A DNA stretch of 64,000 nucleotides, taken from Ignavibacteria bacterium. Lineage in GTDB: Bacteria; Bacteroidota; Ignavibacteria; Ignavibacteriales; Ignavibacteriaceae. The notes beneath the pieces were generated by a model. That model had not been told where the DNA came from. It saw only the letters and a list, made by a program, of their open reading frames with translations, and ran no database searches. Below are positions 35,335 through 44,530 of this stretch, in pieces; the first letter of the stretch is position 1, and each line of letters starts with the position of its first letter. The stretch is taken from positions 1 to 64,000 of the forward strand of contig JAUXVN010000088.1 in assembly GCA_030684555.1 (NCBI GenBank), given 5' to 3'. The translations under genes were made by a program, and so were the position numbers.

Positions 35335-36513
35335 TTATCTATAGTTTTTTACAATTAATGCTGAAGCTTCACCACCCCCAATACAGAGTGAAGCCAGACC
35401 ATATTCGATATTTTCTCTTTTCATTTCATGAATTAAGGTTACAAGAATACGTGCTCCGCTGGCTCCGATTGGATGTCCCATTGCAATAGCTCCGCCGTTA
35501 ACATTAATGATTTCAGAATTTAGTCCTAATAACCTATTAACAGCCAAAGAAACTACAGCAAAGGCTTCATTAATCTCAAAAAGTCCAATACTCTCTTTTG
35601 CAAGTTTCGCCTTTGAAAGTACTTTTTGAATTGCATCAGCAGGTGCAGTAGTAAATTCCATAGGTGCTTTTGCCGCTGATGCTTGTGCCACAATTTCAAC
35701 AAGTGGACTGAAACCAAGTTCAATAGCTTTTTCTTCAGACATAATTAATAATGCTGCGGCACCGTCATTAATATTGGATGCATTTGCTGCCGTTACTACA
35801 CCATTTTTATCAAATACCGGTTTTAGTGTAGGAATTTTATCAAACTTAACCTTATCGGGATCTTCATCTTTTGCAATAATTGTATCGCCTGATCTTGACG
35901 AAACTACCACATCAATCATTTCATCTTTAAATTTTCCTTTCTGTTGAGCGGAAATCGCTCTTTCATAAGAGATTTTAGCTAATTGGTCTAATTCTTCACG
36001 TGTAAATGAAAATTCTTTTGCAGTTGCTTCCGCACAATTTCCCATATGAATATTATTGTAAGCATCGGTCAAACCATCAATTAGTATTGAGTCAAATATT
36101 GTTGAATTCCCAAGTTTATAACCATTTCGAGCTTTTTGCAGTAAAAAGGGAGCATTTGTCATACTCTCTTGCCCACCGGCAATTATTATATCGGCATCAC
36201 CACAAGAGATAACTTGATGAGCTAGCATTACAGCTTTTAATCCGCTTCCACACATCTTATTAATTGTAAGTGCTTCAACTTTATTTGGTAAACCAGCAAA
36301 TAATGCCGCCTGTCTTGCCGGGGCTTGCCCAATTCCTGCTGCGAGAACATTTCCCATTATTACTTCATCAATATTATTTCTATCTATGTTTGAAATTTCT
36401 AGTATGTTTTTTATAACTATACTGCCTAATTGAGGTGCTGTAAAACTGCCAAGTGCTCCATTGAAGGAACCAATGGGGGTTCTTTTTGCATGTGTAATTA
36501 CTACTTTTTTCAT
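35335..36513 (-). CDS. Acetyl-CoA acetyltransferase (thiolase)
   Basis: 392 residues. The active-site Cys is in NKMCGSGLKAVMLAHQ (about residue 89). The second signature is NVNGGAIAMGHPIGASGARI with the catalytic His, and the C-terminal Cys is in LCIGGGEASALIV. The size and motifs fit biosynthetic or degradative acetoacetyl-CoA thiolase (AtoB/PhaA). It is the first gene of the pair with the dehydrogenase. No crotonase, acyl-CoA dehydrogenase or PHB synthase is seen here. Confidence 0.95.
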   Translation of the reverse strand: MKKVVITHAKRTPIGSFNGALGSFTAPQLGSIVIKNILEISNIDRNNIDEVIMGNVLAAGIGQAPARQAALFAGLPNKVEALTINKMCGSGLKAVMLAHQVISCGDADIIIAGGQESMTNAPFLLQKARNGYKLGNSTIFDSILIDGLTDAYNNIHMGNCAEATAKEFSFTREELDQLAKISYERAISAQQKGKFKDEMIDVVVSSRSGDTIIAKDEDPDKVKFDKIPTLKPVFDKNGVVTAANASNINDGAAALLIMSEEKAIELGFSPLVEIVAQASAAKAPMEFTTAPADAIQKVLSKAKLAKESIGLFEINEAFAVVSLAVNRLLGLNSEIINVNGGAIAMGHPIGASGARILVTLIHEMKRENIEYGLASLCIGGGEASALIVKNYR

Positions 36514-36525
36514 AAATCCCTACTT

Positions 36526-37656
36526 TTAATGATTAAATTTTAATTTTGTCTCATTTGTATTAGTTATGGAGTGAAGTTCGAAAATTATATTATTCGCTAA
36601 AATATTCAAGTTAATATGATTGTTTTGAAGGAGATAAATAAATCTTTCAATCTTGTAAATAGCTGGATTTATTTCAGTGCCAGAAAATTTTGAATTAAAC
36701 TTCTGAAGTGTTTCAACCTGATCAGAAAAATAATTTTGTTCAATCTCAAATCTGTTTCTTACGACTTCATTCAGCCAGTTCAAAATGACTCGTAGTAACA
36801 ATAACAATGAGCTTTTCATATCATCTTTTAAAAAGTAATTAAATTCTTTTATAGATGTATGAAATTTTCCCGCCATTGCATGTCGCATAATAATAATCGC
36901 CTTTTCTTTAATGAAATTAAAATCATTCTCAATCAGATGTAATGCAATTTGAATACTTCCCTCTGCAAATGGAGCTACATCAGTCGCTGTTTGATGATCT
37001 ATTCCAAAATATATAACTAGTATATTTTCAATTTCGACAGCTGTTAATGGCTGAAAATTCAGTGTCCAACATCTTGAGAGAATTGTCTCTTTTAATTTTG
37101 ATATTTCATGAGTTGTTAGAATGAAAAGATGTCCATGGGGGGGTTCTTCCAAAGTTTTTAACAAAGCATTCTGTGCTTCATCATTCATTTTGTGAGCGTC
37201 TGAAATTAAAATTGTTCTGGTAGAAGATTGGTCGTAAGTCATTGAAACAAATTTATTAATTTCTCTAATACTATTTATTTTAATAACATTTGCATCGGCT
37301 ATTTGTAACTCGTAATAAGGGTTTTCCTTTTTCTTTTGGATTTCTGATTTAATACTTTTGATTTGTGTTTCCGTAAGTTTATCAAAAGTACCATCAGTTT
37401 TAGTTTCATTTTTCCCTTTTGGGGTTGGGAAAATATATTTCATTAATGGTTCTGTAAATCTGTTATTTATATGTTCGATTTGCTCCTGAGAGTTAAGATT
37501 AAGCAAAAAAGAAAAACGGGTAGCAACAAAATCTTTTCCGACTCCATCACTCCCGTTAAAAATTAAAGCTTGAGGCTTTTTATCTGAGTTTAAAAATCCT
37601 TCAAGGATTTTAATTACTTTTTGTTGTCCGTAAATCCCGTCCCATTTATTTGACAT
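36526..37656 (-). CDS. holB: DNA polymerase III delta-prime subunit-like protein
   Basis: 376 residues of the AAA+ clamp-loader family. It starts with the typical GIYGQQKVIKILEGFL and QALIFNGSDGVGKDFVATRF (P-loop). Sensor and arginine-finger elements are ISDAHKMNDEAQNALLKTLE, EPPHGHLFILTT and the SRC motif in ILSRCWTLNFQPL. Zinc-binding cysteines seen in many delta-prime proteins are absent; an insertion of about 40 charged residues sits in that region. It loads the sliding clamp during replication. It lies between thiolase and a DUF2795 gene. Confidence 0.9.
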   Translation of the reverse strand: MSNKWDGIYGQQKVIKILEGFLNSDKKPQALIFNGSDGVGKDFVATRFSFLLNLNSQEQIEHINNRFTEPLMKYIFPTPKGKNETKTDGTFDKLTETQIKSIKSEIQKKKENPYYELQIADANVIKINSIREINKFVSMTYDQSSTRTILISDAHKMNDEAQNALLKTLEEPPHGHLFILTTHEISKLKETILSRCWTLNFQPLTAVEIENILVIYFGIDHQTATDVAPFAEGSIQIALHLIENDFNFIKEKAIIIMRHAMAGKFHTSIKEFNYFLKDDMKSSLLLLLRVILNWLNEVVRNRFEIEQNYFSDQVETLQKFNSKFSGTEINPAIYKIERFIYLLQNNHINLNILANNIIFELHSITNTNETKLKFNH

Positions 37657-37691
37657 AAATAATGTTAATCAATTACAACTTTATAAATTAT

Positions 37692-37913
37692 TTAAAATTC
37701 ATCCTCGTTATAAAAAAAGTCTTCATCTGTAGGGTAATCAGGCCAAATATCTTCAATAGATTCATACGGCTCTTCAGAATCTTCTAATTCTTTTAAATTT
37801 TCAATGACTTCCAAAGGGGCACCGATTCTTTCTGCATAATCTATGAGTTCGTCTTTTGTTGCGGGCCATGGTGCATCATCAAGATAATTGGCAAGTTCAA
37901 TGGTCCAAATCAT
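37692..37913 (-). CDS. Small acidic DUF2795-like protein
   Basis: 73 or 74 residues, strongly acidic at the C-terminus (YPTDEDFFYNEDEF). The core TIELANYLDDAPWPATKDEL and IDYAERIGAPLEVIENLKEL matches the DUF2795-like small proteins that are very conserved in Bacteroidota. The function is unknown. ATG 37913, with GGAGA just upstream, is preferred to the TTG one codon earlier. It lies in a run with holB and an M23 peptidase. Confidence 0.85.
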   Translation of the reverse strand: MIWTIELANYLDDAPWPATKDELIDYAERIGAPLEVIENLKELEDSEEPYESIEDIWPDYPTDEDFFYNEDEF

Positions 37914-37925
37914 CAATATTCTCCA

Positions 37926-38855
37926 TTAATTTTTTTTTGCTATCTGAAATAAGTCTATATCGTCAAAGAAAAATTCTTCGGGATTTTTGTTAATACCTTT
38001 GTGTAAAACTTCATAATGCAAGTGAGGTCCAGAGGACAAACCTGAGTTACCTGTTTTAGCGATCAATTTTCCTCGGTCAACCTTCATTCCCTCTTTTATT
38101 AACACCTTTGATAAATGTGCAAAAATAGTTCGATAACCGAAACCATGATTTATTTCTACTGTAAGACCAAAACCATTTCTACTTCCGACATATTCAACTG
38201 TCCCACTACCAGGGGCAAAAACATCTGTCCCAACATCGGTAATAATATCAATACCATCATGCATTCTATTAATTCTTAGAATTGGATGATATCTAAACCC
38301 GAATCCATTAGTGCCTACTACCCCTTTACTAGGTTTTATTGCCGGTAATGAGCTAAACAATGCTTCATTATTTTTCAATGCAACGGAAATAGTTTGAAAG
38401 TTATCTTTTTCAAAAGCGACTTTTCTACTAACTTCATTAATTTTCGAAAGGGCTGTTTGTAATTCTTTTTTATCATCTGTTTTTAAGAAATCAATAAAAT
38501 TATCGAATGATCCACCTCCGGTACCGACTAATCTCTCATCATTTGTAAGAGGGGGCAAATTGGCTGCAATACGTAAATCATTATTGGTTACAATCAATTT
38601 TTGCAGTTGTTCATCAAGATGAGTGTATTGGTCAGTTATTTCCGATATTTTTTGTTTGAGGGTAAAGTTTTCTTTTCTTAAATCAGTTAAATCTTTATAG
38701 GAATTAAAAATCTGGTTGTATAAATAAATTCCCAGAAAGACTACAACTATCGAAACTGCAAATATTCCGAGAGTCGTATAAAGGAACTTCTGTTTGTGAT
38801 TTTGAATTTCAACAAACTGAAGTTTAGATTTAGAGAAATAGTAAAATTTTTTCAT
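37926..38855 (-). CDS. M23-family metallopeptidase (peptidoglycan hydrolase or regulator)
   Basis: 309 residues. An N-terminal basic tail, one membrane helix (about 27-50) and a coiled coil (about 52-100) precede a C-terminal LytM/M23 domain (about 180-290). Zinc ligands fit the family pattern: HDGIDIITDVGTDVFAPGSG (H-x3-D) and HLHYEV. It is anchored in the inner membrane with the domain in the periplasm, acting on peptide crosslinks. A TTG-N20-TAACTT pair (38896-38868, minus strand) just upstream is a weak promoter candidate. Confidence 0.92.
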   Translation of the reverse strand: MKKFYYFSKSKLQFVEIQNHKQKFLYTTLGIFAVSIVVVFLGIYLYNQIFNSYKDLTDLRKENFTLKQKISEITDQYTHLDEQLQKLIVTNNDLRIAANLPPLTNDERLVGTGGGSFDNFIDFLKTDDKKELQTALSKINEVSRKVAFEKDNFQTISVALKNNEALFSSLPAIKPSKGVVGTNGFGFRYHPILRINRMHDGIDIITDVGTDVFAPGSGTVEYVGSRNGFGLTVEINHGFGYRTIFAHLSKVLIKEGMKVDRGKLIAKTGNSGLSSGPHLHYEVLHKGINKNPEEFFFDDIDLFQIAKKN

Positions 38856-38968
38856 AAGACGTGCGTGAAGTTAAGGAAAATGTGATTCTTTGTCAACGAA
38901 TAATAATATTGATTTTAACTAATATTAAATGTCTATTGGACGCATAGAAAATGAATCTGATTCAATAA

Positions 38969-39985
38969 TTATTCAAAATCATGCTCAAAATAGTCAACTC
39001 CCCTTCTAATATCAGGATTTTTACCTTTTTGTATGCTCTGAGAGAGTCGATCTTGAAATATTTTTGCAGCATCATAACCATAATGCTTCAATAAATAGTG
39101 TAAACTGATAACCTCGGAAATTACAGTAATATTTTTCCCCGGTAAAATCGGTAGTTTTATGTGGGGGATTTCGACATCGAGCATAGAAATTGTTGATTCG
39201 TCAAGCCCTGTTCGGGTATAATCACCTTTTTCGTCCCAAACTTCAAGTTCGACAATCACTTCTAATCGCTTTTGAAATCTAATAGCTCGAATTCCAAACA
39301 TCTTTTCAATATTTATCAACCCAAGACCGCGAATTTCCATAAAATGTTTAACTAAATCGGTTCCAGAACCCATAAGAATTCCTTCTCCTTTTTTAGTTAA
39401 AATTATTACATCATCTGCTACTAACCGATGTCCCCGTTCTATTAAATCGAGAGCAACTTCACTTTTACCAACACCCGATTTCCCTGTAAATAATATGCCC
39501 ACTCCATAAACATCAACAAATGAACCGTGAACAGATACTTTTGGTGCAAATTGATCATCAAGAAAATCGCTAACAAAATAGATAAGTTTTGTGGTGGATA
39601 AGGGGGTAATAAACACAGGGACATTATGGGAATTTGCTAAATCAATAAAGCCAGGGTATGGTTGATTATTGTTAGTCAGAATTATGCAAGGAATATCAAA
39701 TTGAAATATCCTATCAAGAGAATTTAGTTTTTGAACATCATCAAGTTGTGCGAGGTAATGCATTTCTGTATTACCAAAAATCTGTACTCTGGAAAACGAA
39801 AATAAATCAACAAACCCGGCTAATGCTAAACCGGGTCTGTGTAAGTTTTGCTCTTTAATACTTCTTTGAAAGCCTGAATCATTAGACAATAAAGTAAGTT
39901 TGAATTTACTTTTAACCTTTTCGAAGAAATATCCTACATCAATATTCTGTTTTTTGATTATTGAGCTGTCATCAAATTTTAACAT
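38969..39985 (-). CDS. hprK: HPr kinase/phosphorylase
   Basis: 338 residues. The N-terminal domain is followed by the catalytic P-loop GKSGVGKSEVALDLIERGH, the ADDVI strand and the signature EIRGLGLINIEKMFG. The C-terminal EWDEK-like and LPILPGKNITVISEVIS segments are also family typical. In Firmicutes it phosphorylates HPr on serine for carbon control; here it may act on an HPr-like protein encoded elsewhere. It is followed by hpf 6 bases away, an arrangement echoing the rpoN-hpf-hprK loci of Proteobacteria. Confidence 0.94.
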   Translation of the reverse strand: MLKFDDSSIIKKQNIDVGYFFEKVKSKFKLTLLSNDSGFQRSIKEQNLHRPGLALAGFVDLFSFSRVQIFGNTEMHYLAQLDDVQKLNSLDRIFQFDIPCIILTNNNQPYPGFIDLANSHNVPVFITPLSTTKLIYFVSDFLDDQFAPKVSVHGSFVDVYGVGILFTGKSGVGKSEVALDLIERGHRLVADDVIILTKKGEGILMGSGTDLVKHFMEIRGLGLINIEKMFGIRAIRFQKRLEVIVELEVWDEKGDYTRTGLDESTISMLDVEIPHIKLPILPGKNITVISEVISLHYLLKHYGYDAAKIFQDRLSQSIQKGKNPDIRRGVDYFEHDFE

Positions 39986-39991
39986 AATCTT

Positions 39992-40288
39992 TTAATGTTG
40001 ATTTCTTTTTGTTTTTAATTTTTGAACTTGTCTAATAAGTTTTTCTACTGCGGCAGTAACAGATTTTGGAAAATCATCTGTAGTTTCTGTCGCGGTTAAA
40101 ATTTGTCCAGGAACTTTTAAAATAATTTCAGCAGTTTTTACACTATTTGCTGAATTTTGAAAACTAAGGATTATGTCAGCATCCATTATTTCATCAGAAT
40201 ATTTGTTTAATGAAGAAACCTCGGCTTCAATAAACTCTTTAAGAGTATCATGAGCTTTAAATTTTCTTGCAGTAATTGTGATTTTCAT
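39992..40288 (-). CDS. hpf: Ribosome hibernation-promoting factor (short form)
   Basis: 98 residues, the short HPF/YfiA domain only. The fold is visible in KITITARKFKAHDTLKEFIE, VSSLNKYSDEIMDADIIL and the C-terminal TETTDDFPKSVTAAVEKLIR. It binds the small subunit at the decoding region and stores ribosomes in resting cells. It lacks the C-terminal dimerisation tail of long HPF. The gene lies between xer and hprK. Confidence 0.93.
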   Translation of the reverse strand: MKITITARKFKAHDTLKEFIEAEVSSLNKYSDEIMDADIILSFQNSANSVKTAEIILKVPGQILTATETTDDFPKSVTAAVEKLIRQVQKLKTKRNQH

Positions 40289-40301
40289 AACGCCTCCCGG
40301 T

Positions 40302-41207
40302 TTAAGATTTTGGATGTGATTGTTTATAGACCTTCTTTAATCTTTCAATACTTGTATGTGTATATATTTGCGTGGTAGAAAGATTTGAGTGGCCTAAAAT
40401 TTCTTTTATTGCTAAAAGGTCGGCACCGTTATCTAAAAGATGGGTCGCAGAGCTGTGTCTTAAAAGATGAGGATTTTTCTTTTTTAGTGAAGTTACATTA
40501 CCCAAATATTTACTGACAATTCGATGCACAAAACGAGGATAAATTCTCTTCCCTTTCTTGTTTATTAAAAAATAAATTTCATTGTTTGAATTTCTAACTG
40601 TTAAATATTCTATAAAACTTGGAATAGATTTTTCACCAATTGGAATTATTCTCTCTTTATTCCCTTTACCTAGGACTTTTAATTGTTTCTCAATTAAATC
40701 AACATTTTGAACCAATAAATTACATACCTCAGAAACCCGCAAAGAACATCCATATAACAATTCAAATATTACCTTGAATAAATACTTATCATAAATATCG
40801 TTGCTTTGAGTACACAATTTATCAATCTCGTTTAGAACAGCATCAAATTCATTTATGGAAAGAATTTCGGGCAACTTTCGGATAACTTTGGGATTTTTAA
40901 TGTAAGAAATATAATTCTGTTTAACGAAATCATTCTGATGTGCAAAATTAAAAAATCTTCTGATTGCAGAAAGTCTCCGTGATATTGTTGTAGTAGTTAA
41001 ACCATCCGTGTAAGACTTTGAAAGAAATTTCTTAACAATCTTTTGATTAATCTCATCTATATGATTTTTATTTTCGGAAGTACAAAATTCCAAAAATATC
41101 TCTAAATCTTTTCTATATGATTTGAGAGTCATTTGAGAATAGATGTTCATCGAAGAACACTCATTGAAAAAATAATCAACAATATCATTTATAGATTCTG
41201 CCATCAT
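40302..41207 (-). CDS. Tyrosine recombinase of the XerC/XerD type
   Basis: About 301 residues. The N-terminal SAM-like core-binding domain (about 5-95) precedes the catalytic domain with the R-K-H-R-H-Y set: Arg in LLYGCSLRVSEVCNLL, Lys in VLGKGNKERIIPI, His and Arg in HLLRHSSATHLLDNGAD, His in ILGHSNLSTTQ and the nucleophile Tyr in IYTHTS. The size and layout fit the chromosome dimer-resolution recombinases. The start at 41207 overlaps topA by 4 bases; ATG 41204 is an alternative. Whether it is XerC or XerD cannot be told. Confidence 0.9.
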   Translation of the reverse strand: MMAESINDIVDYFFNECSSMNIYSQMTLKSYRKDLEIFLEFCTSENKNHIDEINQKIVKKFLSKSYTDGLTTTTISRRLSAIRRFFNFAHQNDFVKQNYISYIKNPKVIRKLPEILSINEFDAVLNEIDKLCTQSNDIYDKYLFKVIFELLYGCSLRVSEVCNLLVQNVDLIEKQLKVLGKGNKERIIPIGEKSIPSFIEYLTVRNSNNEIYFLINKKGKRIYPRFVHRIVSKYLGNVTSLKKKNPHLLRHSSATHLLDNGADLLAIKEILGHSNLSTTQIYTHTSIERLKKVYKQSHPKS

Positions 41208-43528
41208 TCCTCATATTGTTCAATAACTTCTACTACAGCAGGTTCAAATCCACAAGTCGGACATTTTTTAAAACTACCCTTTTTAGCAGTATACTTCATT
41301 TCGAGATAATTATTATTACACTCAGGGCAAGTTTCGTTTACTGGTTTGCTCCAACTGATGAAATCACATTCAGGGTATCTTGAACAACCATAAAAATTTC
41401 TTCTCTTCTTTGTTTTTCTCTCTATCACATCACCGGTTTTACATTTCGGACAAGAAATATTAAGAGAAATATTTTTAATAAAATCGCAATCAGGATATAT
41501 TTCACAGCCAATGAATCTACCAAATTTTCCTTTTCGGAAGATGGTTCTTGCTCCACATTTTTCGCATGTTTCACCTGTATAATCAGGTTCAGCTGGTTGT
41601 GAATTCGCTTCTTTCATTGATTTGATGTTTTTACATTCAGGATAATTACTACATGCTAAAAATTTACCAAATCTTCCAATCTTAATTATCATTTCACTGT
41701 TACATTTTTCACAGAGTATTTTTTCAACCGAATTTTCAACTTTTTCCAACTCTTCATTGAACGGGAAATAAAAGTCTTTCATAACCGTCAGATAATCATT
41801 TTCACCCTGGGCTATCTGATCAAGTTCTGCTTCCATTTTTGCGGTAAATCCAACATCAAAAATGTTAGGAAAGTATTGAACTAAAACTTTATTAACTTTA
41901 TTTCCGAGCTCAGTCGGAAATAATTTCCTCTCTTTTTGCTCAACATAATTTCTATCGACTATTGTTGAAACGATCATAGAATAAGTGCTTGGTCGCCCAA
42001 TTCCTTTACTTTCAAGTTCTTTAATTAAAGTACTTTCTGTATATCTTGGAAGTGGTTTGGTAAAATGTTGAGTTTGTTTCAAATCTTCGATCGATAACAA
42101 ATCATTTTTCTCAAGCCCGAGAGGAATAGTTTCATTTCCTGATTCTTCTTTATCTTCAGAATCATCCGTAACTTCAACCTGCTCGGAGTAAACCTGCATG
42201 AAACCGTTAAATTTTACAGCTTGTCCATAAGCCTTAAAAAGGTATTCATCAACAGATACTTCAACAACCGTTGTTTCGAGAATCGCAGGATTCATTTGTG
42301 AGGCTACAAATCTTTTCCATATAAGTGAGTATAATTTAAAGGAAGCATCATCAAGAAATTCTTTTACAAATTCCGGGGTATATTTTACGGAAGTAGGTCT
42401 GATAGCTTCATGAGCATCTTGTACATTATTCTTTTTCTTGTCAAAAGAATTGGGCAGATCAGGAAGATACGCTTCTCCAAAAACTGATTTAATGTGGTTA
42501 CGAAGATCAGGAAGAATTTCTTCACTTATACGTGTGGAATCAGTTCTCATATAAGTGATCAAACCAACTGTTCCTTCTTTTCCAAGATCAACCCCTTCGT
42601 ATAACTTTTGAGCGATACCCATTGTTTGCTTAGCCCTTAGTCTAAGAGCTTTTGAAGCTTCAGACTGTAAAGTGCTAGTAATGAAGGGTGCTGAAGGATT
42701 TCTTTTTGTCGTTTTCTTTACAACATTAGATATTTTTATATTTTTTCGGTTAAGAATATCAGTATAATACTTTGCGGCTTCTTCCTTATTTTTAATAGCA
42801 ATAAACTTTTTGTTAAATTGGATCCAATCTTCCTCGGTCATAATAGGTTTCGGTTGAACTTTAATTTCTTTTTCATTTATGCTATAAAGTTTACCTTTGA
42901 ATGTTTCCTTTTTTTCTGTTGAAAAGAAACCCCAAATTGACCAGTATTCAGTAGTTATAAATTTCTGGATTTCAACTTCTCGTTCACAAATTAATCGTAA
43001 TGCAACAGACTGCACTCTGCCGGCTGACAAGGAATTACCGGATTCTTCAATAATAGCTCGCCATAAAATCGGAGATATTTTATAACCGATTAACCTATCC
43101 ATTACTCGTCTAGCTCTTTGGGAAGCAACTAAATCTTTGTCAATATCACGTGGATTATTTATACCTTTGAGTACACCATTTTTTGTTATTTCATTAAAAA
43201 GTACTCTAAATACTTGGGACTTGTTATCCGGATTAATTACTTCAGCAATATCTTGAGCGATTGCTTCGCCCTCACGGTCAGGGTCAGTCGCAATAAATAT
43301 TTTAGAGCTTTTACTTGAGAGTGATTTAATTTTTTTTATTATATCACCTTTACCTCTAATATTTACAAACTGAGGAAGGAAATTATTCTCTACATCAATT
43401 CCAATTTTTGTTTTGGGTAAGTTACGAATGTGCCCCACTGTAGCTTCAACTATATAATCTTTACCTAAGTATTTATTAATTGTTTTTGCTTTTGCAGGAG
43501 ATTCAACAAGTACTAATTTTTTTGCCAT
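41204..43528 (-). CDS. topA: DNA topoisomerase I
   Basis: 774 residues, type IA. It relaxes negative supercoils. The Toprim domain starts KKLVLVESPAKAKTINKYLG, with the acidic triad in ATDPDREGEAIA. The catalytic tyrosine is in GLITYMRTDSTRIS (about residue 300). The C-terminus carries four zinc-finger units with CxxC pairs: CEKCNSEM...CSNYPEC, CEKCGAR...CEIYPDC, CPKCKTG...CSRYPEC and CPECNNN...CPTCG. The neighbours smg(DUF494) upstream and xer downstream match a common bacterial order. Confidence 0.97.
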   Translation of the reverse strand: MAKKLVLVESPAKAKTINKYLGKDYIVEATVGHIRNLPKTKIGIDVENNFLPQFVNIRGKGDIIKKIKSLSSKSSKIFIATDPDREGEAIAQDIAEVINPDNKSQVFRVLFNEITKNGVLKGINNPRDIDKDLVASQRARRVMDRLIGYKISPILWRAIIEESGNSLSAGRVQSVALRLICEREVEIQKFITTEYWSIWGFFSTEKKETFKGKLYSINEKEIKVQPKPIMTEEDWIQFNKKFIAIKNKEEAAKYYTDILNRKNIKISNVVKKTTKRNPSAPFITSTLQSEASKALRLRAKQTMGIAQKLYEGVDLGKEGTVGLITYMRTDSTRISEEILPDLRNHIKSVFGEAYLPDLPNSFDKKKNNVQDAHEAIRPTSVKYTPEFVKEFLDDASFKLYSLIWKRFVASQMNPAILETTVVEVSVDEYLFKAYGQAVKFNGFMQVYSEQVEVTDDSEDKEESGNETIPLGLEKNDLLSIEDLKQTQHFTKPLPRYTESTLIKELESKGIGRPSTYSMIVSTIVDRNYVEQKERKLFPTELGNKVNKVLVQYFPNIFDVGFTAKMEAELDQIAQGENDYLTVMKDFYFPFNEELEKVENSVEKILCEKCNSEMIIKIGRFGKFLACSNYPECKNIKSMKEANSQPAEPDYTGETCEKCGARTIFRKGKFGRFIGCEIYPDCDFIKNISLNISCPKCKTGDVIERKTKKRRNFYGCSRYPECDFISWSKPVNETCPECNNNYLEMKYTAKKGSFKKCPTCGFEPAVVEVIEQYEE

Positions 43529-43536
43529 AGTTTTCT

Positions 43537-44016
43537 TTAGTTCACTTTATCTGATAAGTATAGTAATAAACGACTTCCTGGAAGTGTAATATGATTTATT
43601 TCAAACAATGATGCCAGCACCATAAAATTTAAGTCTTCATTTGAGATCCTATCAAGAGGTAACAGCTCTATACTTTTTAAAATATTATCAATATCAATTG
43701 GATTTAACAGTCCTGCATTCATTAGTTTTAAGATTCGGTTATAATTATCTAACCCTATAAGGTCAATTTCATCATCTGAGAAAATGCGGACACTTACTGA
43801 AGCAATTTCACCACTGCTTATTTTTTCAAGGTTTGAAATCATCTTATCATAAATCCAGCTATAAGCTGTTGAAATGGTTTGTGGATCAAATTTTTTATTT
43901 TTATATAAATGTTTTTCAATTTTGTCAATGGGTGAATCTACCAAAACTCCATCTAGAATTTTGGATAAAATCTCAACCAATTCAGAATTAACATTATCTC
44001 TATTAATTAATTTCAT
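43537..44016 (-). CDS. smg: DUF494 (Smg family) protein
   Basis: 159 residues. The helical fold of the Smg/DUF494 family shows in FDPQTISTAYSWIYDKM and in the C-terminal SVRIFSDDEIDLIGLDNYNR then DRISNEDLNFMVLASLF. The function is unknown. Genes of this family often sit beside dprA and topA, and here it lies 8 bases upstream of topA. ATG 44016 is chosen; a TTG at 44034 would extend it by 6 codons. It overlaps ybeY by 14 bases. Confidence 0.82.
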   Translation of the reverse strand: MKLINRDNVNSELVEILSKILDGVLVDSPIDKIEKHLYKNKKFDPQTISTAYSWIYDKMISNLEKISSGEIASVSVRIFSDDEIDLIGLDNYNRILKLMNAGLLNPIDIDNILKSIELLPLDRISNEDLNFMVLASLFEINHITLPGSRLLLYLSDKVN

Positions 44017-44434
44017 TTTTAAGCTTTTTGACAAAATAATTTTCTTTACTTTTCATTTTACGTTTATCTGAACTTGACAGATCATCATAACCTACAAGAT
44101 GTAAAATTCCATGGATAATGAGCCTTAACAGCTCTTCTTTTAGTGTAACTTTATATTTTATAGCATTAAATTCAGCATCTTCGAGAGAAATAAAAATTTC
44201 GCCATCAATAATTGATGCATTCTCACTGTAATTAAAAGTAATTATATCTGTATTATAATCGTGACCAAGGTGCTTTTTGTTTAGTTCAAGAATTTGAGAA
44301 TCACTTAAAACATTAATTTGGAGTGAAGTTAGTTCAATAGACAAATCGGCAAGCATGAGCCTAACGATTTTTTTAACTTCTCGCTTAGTAAGTTGTGATT
44401 TTTTGTAAAAGAAAACAGTTAAATTTTTAATCAT
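44003..44434 (-). CDS. ybeY: Endoribonuclease YbeY (rRNA maturation factor)
   Basis: About 143 residues. The zinc motif HGILHLVGYDD is seen at about 110-120, where the canonical form is HGxLHLxGYDH, so the third metal ligand is Asp here; similar changes occur in Bacteroidota homologues. Other family strands are NVLSDSQILELNKKHLGHD and TDIITFNYSE. YbeY takes part in 16S rRNA 3' end processing and ribosome quality control. ATG 44434 is used; nine more codons upstream are open only to a TTG. Confidence 0.9.
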   Translation of the reverse strand: MIKNLTVFFYKKSQLTKREVKKIVRLMLADLSIELTSLQINVLSDSQILELNKKHLGHDYNTDIITFNYSENASIIDGEIFISLEDAEFNAIKYKVTLKEELLRLIIHGILHLVGYDDLSSSDKRKMKSKENYFVKKLKNEIN

Positions 44435-44530
44435 CAGTATATATAATAAATCTACAGGCAATGAAGCATTTTTTTTCTAAATAGTCAACTTTAAAATGTT
44501 TCATAATTTTTTGACGAGATTATTTATAAT

